A stretch of DNA of 64,000 bases from contig UCIT01000085.1 in assembly GCA_900472625.1 (NCBI GenBank), positions 1 through 64,000 of the forward strand, given 5' to 3'. Origin of the DNA: Hyphomicrobiales bacterium. Lineage in GTDB: Bacteria > Pseudomonadota > Alphaproteobacteria > Rhizobiales > Rhizobiaceae. The notes under the pieces are model-generated. The model saw only the letters and a program-made list of their open reading frames with translations, did not search any database and was not told the DNA's origin. Shown piece after piece: positions 44,254 through 51,856 of this stretch; position 1 is the stretch's first letter, and every line of letters starts with the position of its first letter. Both the position numbers and the translations under genes were made by a program.

Positions 44254-45780
44254 ATGACGACAATCAATATTCGCAACCTCGGCATCACCCTCGGCAAGCC
44301 GCTGTTTGCCAATCTCAATCTCACCATCGGCGCCGGCGACCGGCTCGGGCTTGTGGCCGCCAACGGGCACGGAAAATCGACGCTGCTGCGCTGCCTTGCC
44401 GGCACGCTCGAAGCCAGCGAGGGCGACGTGACGCGCTCGCGCGGGCTGACGGTCGGCCATGTCGAGCAGGACGTGCCGCCTGCCCTGATGCCGCTTTCGT
44501 TCCATGAAGCGGTGCTGCGGGCGCTCAGCGATGACCAGCAACTCAACGAGAGCTGGCGGGTGGATATCGTGCTCGACGACCTTGAGGTGCCTGATGACAT
44601 GCGCGAGCGGCCTGTCGGACAGTTGAGCGGCGGCTGGCAGCGGCTGGCGATGTTGGCGCGGGTGTGGGTGACCGAGCCTGATGTGCTGATGCTGGATGAG
44701 CCGACCAACCACCTCGATCTCGGCAAGATCGCCCGGCTGGAGAGCTGGCTGCAGGCTTTGCCGCGCGACATGCCTGTCATCGTCTCCAGCCACGACCGCG
44801 CCTTTCTGGATGCGACGACCAATCGGACGCTGTTTCTGCGGCCGGAGCAATCCGTCGTCTTCGCCCTGCCCTACAGCGCGGCGCGGGACGTGCTCGACGA
44901 AAATGATGCCGCCGACGAGCGCCGCTACCAGCGCGACATGAAGACAGCGCAGCAGCTGCGGCAACAGGCAGCCAAGCTCAACAATATCGGCATCAACTCC
45001 GGCAGCGATCTGCTCGTGGTCAAGACCAAGCAGTTGAAGCAGCGGGCCGACAAGCTGGAGGATGCGGCCAAGCCGGCGCATCTGGAGCGATCATCCGGGG
45101 CGATCCGGCTCGCCAATCGCGGCACGCATGCGAAGGTGCTGGTGACGCTCGACGATGCCGTGGTTACCACGCCGGATGGGACGCCGCTTTTCAGGACCGG
45201 CAAGCAGTTCATCTGCCAGGGCGACCGGATCGTGCTGCTTGGCGCCAACGGCGTCGGCAAGAGCCGGATGGTCGACGGGCTGCGGCGGGCGGTGATGGCG
45301 GCAGACGGCGCCGTCGAGGGCATCAAGGCGACGCCGTCGCTGGTGCTCGGCTATGGCGATCAGGCGCTGGGCGATCTCGACGACGCGGAGACGCCGATGC
45401 GGATGATCATCCGCCGCTTCGACGTCGGCGACGCCAGGGCGCGGTCGCTGCTCGCCGGTGCCGGCATGACGATCGAGATGCAGGGCAAGCCGATTGGCAG
45501 ACTGTCGGGCGGCCAGAAAGCGCGGCTGGGGATGCTGGCGCTGCGGCTGACCAATCCGAACTTCTACCTGCTGGACGAACCGACCAACCATCTCGACATC
45601 GAGGGACAGGAGGCGCTGGAGAACGAACTAATGATGCAGCAGGCGAGCTGCCTGCTGGTGTCGCACGACCGCCGCTTCATCCGCAATGTCGGCAACCGCT
45701 TCTGGCTGATCGAGGGGCGGAAGCTGGTGGAGGTAGAGAGCCCGGAGGGGTTCTTTGCCAAGGCGGCGATGGTGGGGTGA
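44254..45780 (+). CDS. ABC-F family ATPase (ribosome-associated type)
   Basis: The 508-residue protein has two ABC domains in tandem with no membrane part. Domain 1 has Walker A ANGHGKST, signature LSGGW and Walker B DVLMLDEPTNHLD; domain 2 has Walker A GANGVGKS, signature LSGGQKA and FYLLDEPTNHLD. Both have the EPTNHLD motif of ABC-F proteins. The linker (about residues 220-290) is charged and helical, as in the tRNA-contacting P-site motif. ABC-F proteins act on the ribosome as translation factors or antibiotic resistance proteins. The ribosome site is weak, while an ORF 170 bases upstream has a very strong one. Confidence 0.9.
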   Translation: MTTINIRNLGITLGKPLFANLNLTIGAGDRLGLVAANGHGKSTLLRCLAGTLEASEGDVTRSRGLTVGHVEQDVPPALMPLSFHEAVLRALSDDQQLNESWRVDIVLDDLEVPDDMRERPVGQLSGGWQRLAMLARVWVTEPDVLMLDEPTNHLDLGKIARLESWLQALPRDMPVIVSSHDRAFLDATTNRTLFLRPEQSVVFALPYSAARDVLDENDAADERRYQRDMKTAQQLRQQAAKLNNIGINSGSDLLVVKTKQLKQRADKLEDAAKPAHLERSSGAIRLANRGTHAKVLVTLDDAVVTTPDGTPLFRTGKQFICQGDRIVLLGANGVGKSRMVDGLRRAVMAADGAVEGIKATPSLVLGYGDQALGDLDDAETPMRMIIRRFDVGDARARSLLAGAGMTIEMQGKPIGRLSGGQKARLGMLALRLTNPNFYLLDEPTNHLDIEGQEALENELMMQQASCLLVSHDRRFIRNVGNRFWLIEGRKLVEVESPEGFFAKAAMVG

Positions 45781-45862
45781 GATTGGGCCGACGCCCTCCT
45801 GTCGTCATGCGTGGGTCTGTTTCAGGGCAGCTGCCACGTTGAGATTTTATTGACGTGGCTAG

Positions 45863-45976
45863 ATCCTCGGCACAAGGCCGAGGATGACGGCTGTAGGGAT
45901 GATAGCCTCTGAATTTCAGAAGGTTACCGGCGGCCCGCCCCACTCTCTGCGTCATCCTCGGGCTCGTCGCGAGGAT
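45863..45976. repeat. Paired palindromic repeat element, copy B
   Basis: Palindromes with ATCCTCGG and CCGAGGAT-type ends at 45863-45885 and 45954-45976 are arranged in opposite orientation, with about 70 bases between. They match the pair at 29826-29985. The intergenic stretch 45781-46049 holds no supported gene. Confidence 0.65.
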
Positions 45977-46049
45977 CTAAGCACCTCACAATCATGCAAC
46001 GGTGCGACCATCCTTCGGGTCATTGCGACCCACGCATCAAGGATGCAGC

Positions 46050-47294
46050 CTAGAACGACGCCGGGGCCTGGGCGAGAACGTTGAGCTTTCCGCCTGATAT
46101 GGCGTAGAGGCTCAGGCGGCGCTCGACATGGCCGGATGGTGCGAAGCGGAATAGGCCGGTGACACCGCGGAAGCCGACCTTGCTGGTCAGCGCCTCGGCA
46201 TTGAGGCCGGTGGCACCCTTGGTGCGGATGATGCCGGCGGCGATGGCGATGGCGTCGTAGCCATAGGCGGCATCGGTGGACAGCGGGCGCTTGTAGTGTC
46301 GCTGGTAGCGGTCTGCAATCAGCGATGCGCCTTCCGGCTCGACCATGGCGATCAGCGTGCCGTTGGCGGTCGGCTCGCGATAGGTCTGCGGCGGCCAGGC
46401 GCTGGTGCCGATGAAATTGAGCGTGCTCTGGCCGCCCGATTTGATGGCCCCCTCGATCGTGGTGGTGATGGCGGTGCGGCCGAGGATCAGGACGGTATCG
46501 GCCGTCTGCAACTGCGGCTTGGCGGCCTGAACGGCGGCGGCGGCCGCGGCGTCGGTGAGGTCATAGCGGGCGATGCCGATGAAGGTGCCGCCGGCGGCGC
46601 GAATGGCATCGGCGAGCGCAAGATCCGCCGTCTGCGGCAGATCGCGCTGGGCAAAGACGATCACCTTCTTGTGGCCGCTGGCGAAGGCGGCGCGCACGCC
46701 TTCGAGCGCGCTATCGATTTCACCCGATGCAAGATTGTAGACGTTGCCCGACGTCGCCGGGACAGCGGCACCGAGATTGATCAGAGGCGGACGCTGGTCC
46801 GACGGCATGGCGGCAACGGCCGACGTCGTGGCCGGCGGCAGGTAGCTGACCAACAGGGAAGAGTTCCTGGCCTTGGCCGCAGCGACGGCTGCCGGCACCG
46901 CCGACGCGCCCGAGATATCGACGACCTTGACGAAAGCCTGGTTGGCGCCGAGCTCGCCGATGCCGAGCGCCGCGGCATCCCTGACATCGCGCGACGGCCC
47001 CTCGTAGAGACCGGTGGAGCCCTTCTGCATCAGCAACGTGATTTCCGCGCCATTCTCGCCGAAGGTTTCATCGACGTCGCTCGACGGTGGCTTGATGTCA
47101 TTGGTCTTGACGTTCTTGGCAATGCCATCGACGTCGGACTGACAGCCTGCCAGCGCGCTGCAGGAGGCTACGGCGGAAATGAGCAGCAGGGTTCTCAGCG
47201 TTCTGGCACCTGCGCCGAATGTCCTGAGGACGCGGTGTAAACCATACGCGCCGGGCGCCTGCTCGTTGCACTGCACTGTCACTGCTTCCCCCAC
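46050..47294 (-). CDS. Periplasmic-binding-protein-fold lipoprotein (PBP-activator-like)
   Basis: The product of about 414 residues is a lipoprotein with lipobox LAGC (Cys at about residue 51, after LRTLLLISAVASCSALAG). A type 1 periplasmic binding fold follows, with ITLLMQKGSTGLYEGPSRDVRDAAALGI and later GYDAIAIAAGIIRTKG typical of leucine-binding and LpoA-like proteins. It is described in other alphaproteobacteria as a penicillin-binding-protein activator. GTG at 47294 is used, but the true start may be later because the sequence before the signal helix is long. There is no ABC permease nearby. Confidence 0.8.
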   Translation of the reverse strand: MGEAVTVQCNEQAPGAYGLHRVLRTFGAGARTLRTLLLISAVASCSALAGCQSDVDGIAKNVKTNDIKPPSSDVDETFGENGAEITLLMQKGSTGLYEGPSRDVRDAAALGIGELGANQAFVKVVDISGASAVPAAVAAAKARNSSLLVSYLPPATTSAVAAMPSDQRPPLINLGAAVPATSGNVYNLASGEIDSALEGVRAAFASGHKKVIVFAQRDLPQTADLALADAIRAAGGTFIGIARYDLTDAAAAAAVQAAKPQLQTADTVLILGRTAITTTIEGAIKSGGQSTLNFIGTSAWPPQTYREPTANGTLIAMVEPEGASLIADRYQRHYKRPLSTDAAYGYDAIAIAAGIIRTKGATGLNAEALTSKVGFRGVTGLFRFAPSGHVERRLSLYAISGGKLNVLAQAPASF

Positions 47295-47509
47295 ACGCTA
47301 AAGGCCGTCTCAAGCGGCCATTCTGTCGATCGCATATCTGCATGGTGGTCGTGCGAAAGCAAACCCTTCCCCCAAACTTGGTTGACGGCGACGCTAAAAT
47401 TTTATGCTTTTTTGAGCGGATAACTTCGTTCAAAGTTACCTACGCTTCCAAACCCGATGTTTATGGCTGATCGGTACATTTCTCTCAACAAGTGGAGAAA
47501 TTAAATCCC

Positions 47510-48493
47510 GTGACCGAAAGAACAAAAACAAATAAAATCGCTTTCATCGCATTGATCTCGGCAATCTCTTCTTTTTCAATCGATCGCGCATCTGCATCTG
47601 TACTATATAATACAGAACTTCTCTGTTCGACTTACTCCAATACTATTTCAACCGTTGCCATTCCAGAGATGGCAAAGATGTCGACTGTCGGCGGCATCGC
47701 CGATCTCATCGGCCTTGCAGGACGCAGCATCGTCAGCGCCCTCGGCTCGATCGACCTCGCCGCCCTGAAGCCATCCGCACAGCCGGCCGTCGCCGCCTGG
47801 AGCCCGGAAACAACCGCCTCGGTCAAGCCGGCAACGCGCCCATCGATTTCGTCAAATCCAAGTGATGGCGGCGTGTTCGGATCAGTGGCGATCCCGTTCA
47901 AGCGTCTCGCCGCGCTGAAGAGGCTGGCGCCGTCGCTGGAGGAGATGACCGACGGTACGGCGATCAGCTGCGCTGCGGGCAAGTGCTCGGCCGCTGCCGT
48001 CGCGGTCAAGGCTGCTTTCGGCAAGACCTCCGGCGCTTCGCTGCGTGACAAGATGAACGGGGTCAACAGCACCATCAACCACACGATCCGCTATGCCCGC
48101 GACATCGACACCTACAAGGTTGCCGATTACTGGGCGAGCCCTTCGGAAACGCTGAAGCGCCAGCAGGGCGATTGCGAGGATTTCGCAATCCTGAAGATGG
48201 CTGCACTGCATGCCGAAGGCGTCGATCTGAAGGACATGGCCGTGGTCGTCCTGTTCGACCAGAAGCGCAAGTTCTACCATGCGGTCCTGTCTGTCTCCGC
48301 TGGCGGCAACCACTTCATCCTCGACAACATGCGCGACGAGGTTCTCGCCGACAGCAGACTGCCCGACTACATGCCGCTCTACTCGATTGCCGGTGGCAAG
48401 GGTTACATCCATGGCTCGCGCGTCGGCGGCAGCCAGATGGCTTCGGCCATGCCGATCGAAAAGGTCGCCCCGGGCGAAGGTGTTGCCTTCTGA
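47510..48493 (+). CDS. LapG-like periplasmic transglutaminase-like cysteine peptidase (BTLCP)
   Basis: The product of about 327 residues has a signal peptide (KIAFIALISAISSFSIDRASA), a low-complexity region of about 150 residues, and a C-terminal BTLCP domain. Numbered from GTG at 47492, the triad is Cys228 in QQGDCEDFA, His263 in FYHAVLSV and Asp278 in FILDNM, with spacing 35 and 15 as in LapG. The DYWASPSETL segment is also typical. LapG cleaves the N-terminus of RTX adhesins when cyclic-di-GMP is low. The start could be GTG 47492 or 47510; the latter fits the signal peptide. A strong terminator follows. Confidence 0.85.
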   Translation: MTERTKTNKIAFIALISAISSFSIDRASASVLYNTELLCSTYSNTISTVAIPEMAKMSTVGGIADLIGLAGRSIVSALGSIDLAALKPSAQPAVAAWSPETTASVKPATRPSISSNPSDGGVFGSVAIPFKRLAALKRLAPSLEEMTDGTAISCAAGKCSAAAVAVKAAFGKTSGASLRDKMNGVNSTINHTIRYARDIDTYKVADYWASPSETLKRQQGDCEDFAILKMAALHAEGVDLKDMAVVVLFDQKRKFYHAVLSVSAGGNHFILDNMRDEVLADSRLPDYMPLYSIAGGKGYIHGSRVGGSQMASAMPIEKVAPGEGVAF

Positions 48494-48554
48494 GAAGAAG
48501 AGCAATGGCGCGAGGGTTGCACCTCCCGCATCCCGCTTCGATACCGAAGCCCCA

Positions 48555-48585
48555 GCCGCCAGCACTGCATTGCTGGCGGCTTTTT
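48555..48585 (+). terminator. Intrinsic terminator of the BTLCP gene
   Basis: GCCGCCAGCA at 48555-48564 pairs perfectly with TGCTGGCGGC at 48571-48580 and is followed by TTTTT. Confidence 0.9.
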
Positions 48586-48598
48586 CATGTCCGGCGGC

Positions 48599-49027
48599 TC
48601 AAGCCAAATAGCGCTCGAGTTCGCCGATGATCGCAGTCCAGCCCTGGATATGGCCGTCGCGCGCGCCTTCGCTGCGGAACTTCACCTGCTTCAGCGTCAG
48701 CTCCGTGGTTCCAGCGTCGATCTCTTTCAGGTCGATGGTAACAACGCTATCGTCCAGCGAGTGCGGCGATTCCCAGGTGAAGGACAGGCGGGAATAGGGA
48801 TCGACTTCGAGATAGGTGCCGGAATGTGGGATCTCGCGCTCGGGCGTGACCATGACGATCATGAACCGGCCGCCCTTGACCGGATCGGTGGTGACATCCT
48901 TGGCGTCGGCGCCGCCTGACGGCACCTTCATGAATTTCGCCAGCGTTATCGGCGATAGCCAGGCATTGAATATCTTCTCGCGCGAGGCGGCGATCTTGCG
49001 GCTTACTGTCAGTTCAAGTTCGGACAT
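48599..49027 (-). CDS. SRPBCC (AHSA1-like) domain protein
   Basis: The 142-residue protein is a single START/Bet-v-1-like fold of the AHSA1 family: LTVSRKIAASREKIFNAWLSP start, GGRFMIVMV, GTYLEVDPYSRLSFTWESP and C-terminal GHIQGWTAIIGELERYL helix. It would bind a hydrophobic ligand or partner protein. It lies five bases after the ArsR regulator, a very common ArsR-AHSA1 pair, and is cotranscribed. The role is unknown. Confidence 0.88.
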   Translation of the reverse strand: MSELELTVSRKIAASREKIFNAWLSPITLAKFMKVPSGGADAKDVTTDPVKGGRFMIVMVTPEREIPHSGTYLEVDPYSRLSFTWESPHSLDDSVVTIDLKEIDAGTTELTLKQVKFRSEGARDGHIQGWTAIIGELERYLA

Positions 49028-49031
49028 GACT

Positions 49032-49355
49032 TCACTCCTTTGAAACGAGTAACTCTTCCAGCGCCGTGAGACGCAGCTCCCATATCGACTTCAGTTGCGC
49101 GAACCAGTCTTCCGTCAGCTTCAGCGGTTCAAGCTCCGCGGCAATGAAGTGCTCGCGGCCCAAAGTACGCCGGGTGACCAGCCCTGCCTCCTCCAGCACC
49201 TTGATGTGCTTGGAGACGGAGTTCAGGGACATGTCGAAATGGGCGGCCAGCGCCGTCACCCGCATCGGCCCCTCCTGTACGAGAAGCGTCAGGATCTGCC
49301 GCCGCGTGGTATCCCCCGCGGCCTTCAGAATCTGTGACAGTGCATCATCATCCAT
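49032..49355 (-). CDS. ArsR-family winged-helix repressor
   Basis: The product of about 107 residues begins at ATG 49355 (the frame opens at GTG 49364) and has a winged helix-turn-helix (ILKAAGDTTRRQILTLLVQEGPMRVTALAAHFDMSLNSVSKHIKVLEEAGLVTRR). It lacks the metal-binding ELCVCD motif of true metal sensors, so it belongs to the ArsR group paired with AHSA1 proteins. It sits next to a large inverted repeat and probably represses itself and the downstream AHSA1 gene. Confidence 0.88.
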   Translation of the reverse strand: MDDDALSQILKAAGDTTRRQILTLLVQEGPMRVTALAAHFDMSLNSVSKHIKVLEEAGLVTRRTLGREHFIAAELEPLKLTEDWFAQLKSIWELRLTALEELLVSKE

Positions 49356-49359
49356 ATCA

Positions 49360-49416
49360 TTCACCCGTATGGTTGAATATAATCATGTCCAAGCATTAGT
49401 CAACCATATGGGTGAA
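49360..49416. promoter_or_regulatory. ArsR operator with widely spaced inverted arms
   Basis: TTCACCCGTATGGTTGA at 49360-49376 and TCAACCATATGGGTGAA at 49400-49416 are inverted copies of one 17-mer with one mismatch, 23 bases apart. The first arm is four bases upstream of the arsR start. The spacing suggests two dimers or a loop. Confidence 0.65.
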
Positions 49417-49501
49417 TATCTTTACAGAGGCAATTCGCGCCCTCCCCTGAAACTTTTGCTGCCCTAGCTATTTGATGAGACACCGCAGAAGGAGATACGG
49501 G

Positions 49502-49894
49502 ATGGAACGGTTCACTGGCGGCTGCCTGTGCGGCAAGGTGCGCTTCGTGGCGTCGGGCAAGCCCTACAGGGTCGGCGTCTGTCATTGTCTCGACTGCCGC
49601 AAGCACCACGGGGCGCTGTTCCACGCCTCGGCGATCTTCCCCGAGGATGCGGTGACGGTCGATGGGGAAACGCGCAATTATAACGGCCGCTACTTCTGCC
49701 CGCGCTGCGGCTCGCCGGTCTTCGGGCGCAGTGAGGACGAGGTCGAGGTCAATCTCGGGTCGCTGGACGCGCCCGACCAGTTCGGTCCGACCTACGAGCT
49801 ATGGACCGTCCGCCGTGAATCCTGGCTGCCGGCGTTTCCGGTGACGCGGCGATACAGCCGCGATCGCGACGCCACGAGCCGTTCAGAGGATTAG
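49502..49894 (+). CDS. GFA-family (CENP-V fold) zinc protein
   Basis: The 130-residue protein has the glutathione-dependent formaldehyde-activating fold with two zinc sites: Cys8 and Cys10 in GGCLCGKV, Cys27, Cys29 and Cys32 in VCHCLDCRKHHG, and Cys66 and Cys69 in FCPRCGSPVF. Members bind glutathione adducts or act as lyases on small thiol compounds; the substrate is unknown. AAGGAGA lies upstream of the ATG. It converges on the end of the T1SS operon. Confidence 0.88.
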   Translation: MERFTGGCLCGKVRFVASGKPYRVGVCHCLDCRKHHGALFHASAIFPEDAVTVDGETRNYNGRYFCPRCGSPVFGRSEDEVEVNLGSLDAPDQFGPTYELWTVRRESWLPAFPVTRRYSRDRDATSRSED

Positions 49895-49904
49895 AGTTGA
49901 ACCG

Positions 49905-50570
49905 TCAATAGCGAGAGATATAGCCGATCAGCATCGACTTCTCGTGCGTCGGCGCCAGCGCCAGGTTGATCTGGCCCTTCATGGTCTGCGTGCCGACGGC
50001 GATGGTGAAGCCGGTGTTGAGCGTCTTGCCCTTGTTGCGGGTCAAGGTGGCGATGGCTTCTTCGATGTGGGTGTCGATCGAGAAGCGCAGGCTCTTCGTC
50101 AGTTGCGCGAGGTCGCCGAGCGGCAGGCGCTGGCGCAACATCGATAGAAAGGCCTCGTTGAAAAGCTGCACCTTCTTCTCGTGCGTCAGAAGAATGGTCG
50201 GCGACGGCGAGGCCTGGATGATGGCGTTGACATTGGCGAGCGAGGAAATGTCCTCGACGGTATCCAGCCGGCGCAGCGCCCACTTCAGGCTCAAGACACG
50301 CAACAGCGAGGCGAGATTGCCCGATTCCGGCATCTGCGCGGCGGTGTAGTGCACGAGGTCGGCCGTCGACATCTTGCCCGAAGTCGACATGCGGCTGAGG
50401 CCGTCCCAGTAGATCCGCTCGAGGCGGATGCCGCGACGCTCGCCGCCGCGGCCCATGACGGCACGGAAGCGGGGCTCGATCTCCTCGGCGTCGATGCCGG
50501 GCAGCTGCTCGTCGGTCGGTTCGAGATCGCTCGCGTCTGTCATGCCCGGCTTGACGATCAGCATGGTCAC
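49905..50570 (-). CDS. Ribbon-helix-helix plus PAS-like protein in the T1SS operon
   Basis: The 221-residue protein has a segment like the RHH_4 DNA-binding domain (RRGIRLERIYWDGLSRMSTSGKMSTADLVHYTAAQMPES, about residues 46-83). The second half is PAS-like (ILLTHEKKVQLFNEAFLSMLRQRLPLG, residues 126-152). It begins at GTG overlapping the stop of the HlyD gene by four bases (GTGA), so it is translationally coupled to the secretion genes. A regulator of the adhesin or its exporter is the natural guess. I know no described protein with this pair of domains in such an operon. Confidence 0.7.
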   Translation of the reverse strand: MTMLIVKPGMTDASDLEPTDEQLPGIDAEEIEPRFRAVMGRGGERRGIRLERIYWDGLSRMSTSGKMSTADLVHYTAAQMPESGNLASLLRVLSLKWALRRLDTVEDISSLANVNAIIQASPSPTILLTHEKKVQLFNEAFLSMLRQRLPLGDLAQLTKSLRFSIDTHIEEAIATLTRNKGKTLNTGFTIAVGTQTMKGQINLALAPTHEKSMLIGYISRY

Positions 50571-51856
50571 CGCTCCGTCAGCGCTTCGGTGCGCGCCTTG
50601 TTGATAGGCTTCATCAGGTAGCTGAGCACGGTCTTGCTGCCGGTCATGATCTCGACCGAGGCGACCATGCCAGGAATGATCGGATAGGTCTTGCCGTCGC
50701 GTTCCAGCTCGGACTTGTCGGTCTTGACCTGCACGAGATAGTAGGTCTCGCCCTTTTCCTTCTCGACCAGGCTGTCGGCCGATATGTTTTCAACCACACC
50801 TTCAAGGCCCCCGAAGATCGAGAAGTCGTAGGCCGTGACCTTGACGATGGCCGGCTGGCCGCGGCGAATGAAGGCGACGTCGCGCGGCGAGATCTTGGCT
50901 TCGACGAGCAGCACGTCGGCCGTTGGAACGATGCCGGCGATGACGCGGCCGGGATCGACATAGGCGCCGATGGTGTTGACCTCGAGCGTGTTGACGATGC
51001 CATCGACCGGAGAACGGATGTCGGTGCGCTTGACGCGATCGGAGGCGCCGCGGACGGTTTCGCCGACGACGGACAGTTCGGCGAGCGCCTGCGCCTTTTC
51101 GGTCAGCGCCTGCTGGCGCAGCTCCAGCGCCAGATCGCCGAGCTGCAGCGTCGCTTCCTGAACGGCGGCCTGCAGGCGGTCGATGCTCTCTTGATAGACC
51201 TTGAGCTGGCCTTGCTGATCGGTGAGATCGCGTTCGGTCTTCAGCACCTCGGTCTCGGCCACCAGCTTCTTCTTGGCGAGCGGGCTGATGAGATTGTACT
51301 GGCGCTGGGCGCCGTCGATGTTCTGCACCAGCCGGTCGATATTGGCGTGTGCTTCGCTGAGTTCGTTCTCGCGCTGGCGAACACGCTCCTGCAGCACGCC
51401 GAGCTTGTTGTTGTAGCTGGCGCGGTCAGCGGCGAAGAGCTGCGCCTCGTTGGCGCAGACGTCCTTGGCGACAGCGAGAACATCATCCGGGCAGACGTAG
51501 GGAACGTCGTACTTGCCCTCTTCCTCGAGCTTCAAGCGCGCGACCTTGGCGCCGAGCGCGCGGGCCTTGGCGACGGATTCGCCGAGCGTCGAGGTCGTCG
51601 TGGTGTTGTCGAGCTGGACCAGAAGCTGGCCCTTGCGCACGACCTGGCCGAGGACGACGGCGATCTGCTGGACGACGCCGGGTTCCGACGACTGGATGAT
51701 CTGCGTCTTCGAGACGGGAATGACCTTGCCTTCGCCGCGGGCGATCTCGTTGATCTTGGCGATTGCCGCCCAGGCGACGAAACTGGCGATCACAAGCGCG
51801 ACGAGGCCAAGAATGCCGCGGGCGAGAAACGGTGGGTTGTCGTGCTGGTTGCTCAT
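50567..51856 (-). CDS. HlyD-family periplasmic adaptor of a type I secretion system
   Basis: The 429-residue protein has one N-terminal membrane helix (LGLVALVIASFVAWAAIAKI, residues 14-33), a first half-barrel (GEGKVIPVSKTQIIQSSEPGVVQQI), a long coiled coil (about residues 95-265) and the second half-barrel with RSPVDGIVNTLEVNTIGAYVDPG. It joins the ABC transporter to the outer-membrane channel. Its start overlaps the ABC stop by four bases. Confidence 0.92.
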   Translation of the reverse strand: MSNQHDNPPFLARGILGLVALVIASFVAWAAIAKINEIARGEGKVIPVSKTQIIQSSEPGVVQQIAVVLGQVVRKGQLLVQLDNTTTTSTLGESVAKARALGAKVARLKLEEEGKYDVPYVCPDDVLAVAKDVCANEAQLFAADRASYNNKLGVLQERVRQRENELSEAHANIDRLVQNIDGAQRQYNLISPLAKKKLVAETEVLKTERDLTDQQGQLKVYQESIDRLQAAVQEATLQLGDLALELRQQALTEKAQALAELSVVGETVRGASDRVKRTDIRSPVDGIVNTLEVNTIGAYVDPGRVIAGIVPTADVLLVEAKISPRDVAFIRRGQPAIVKVTAYDFSIFGGLEGVVENISADSLVEKEKGETYYLVQVKTDKSELERDGKTYPIIPGMVASVEIMTGSKTVLSYLMKPINKARTEALTER

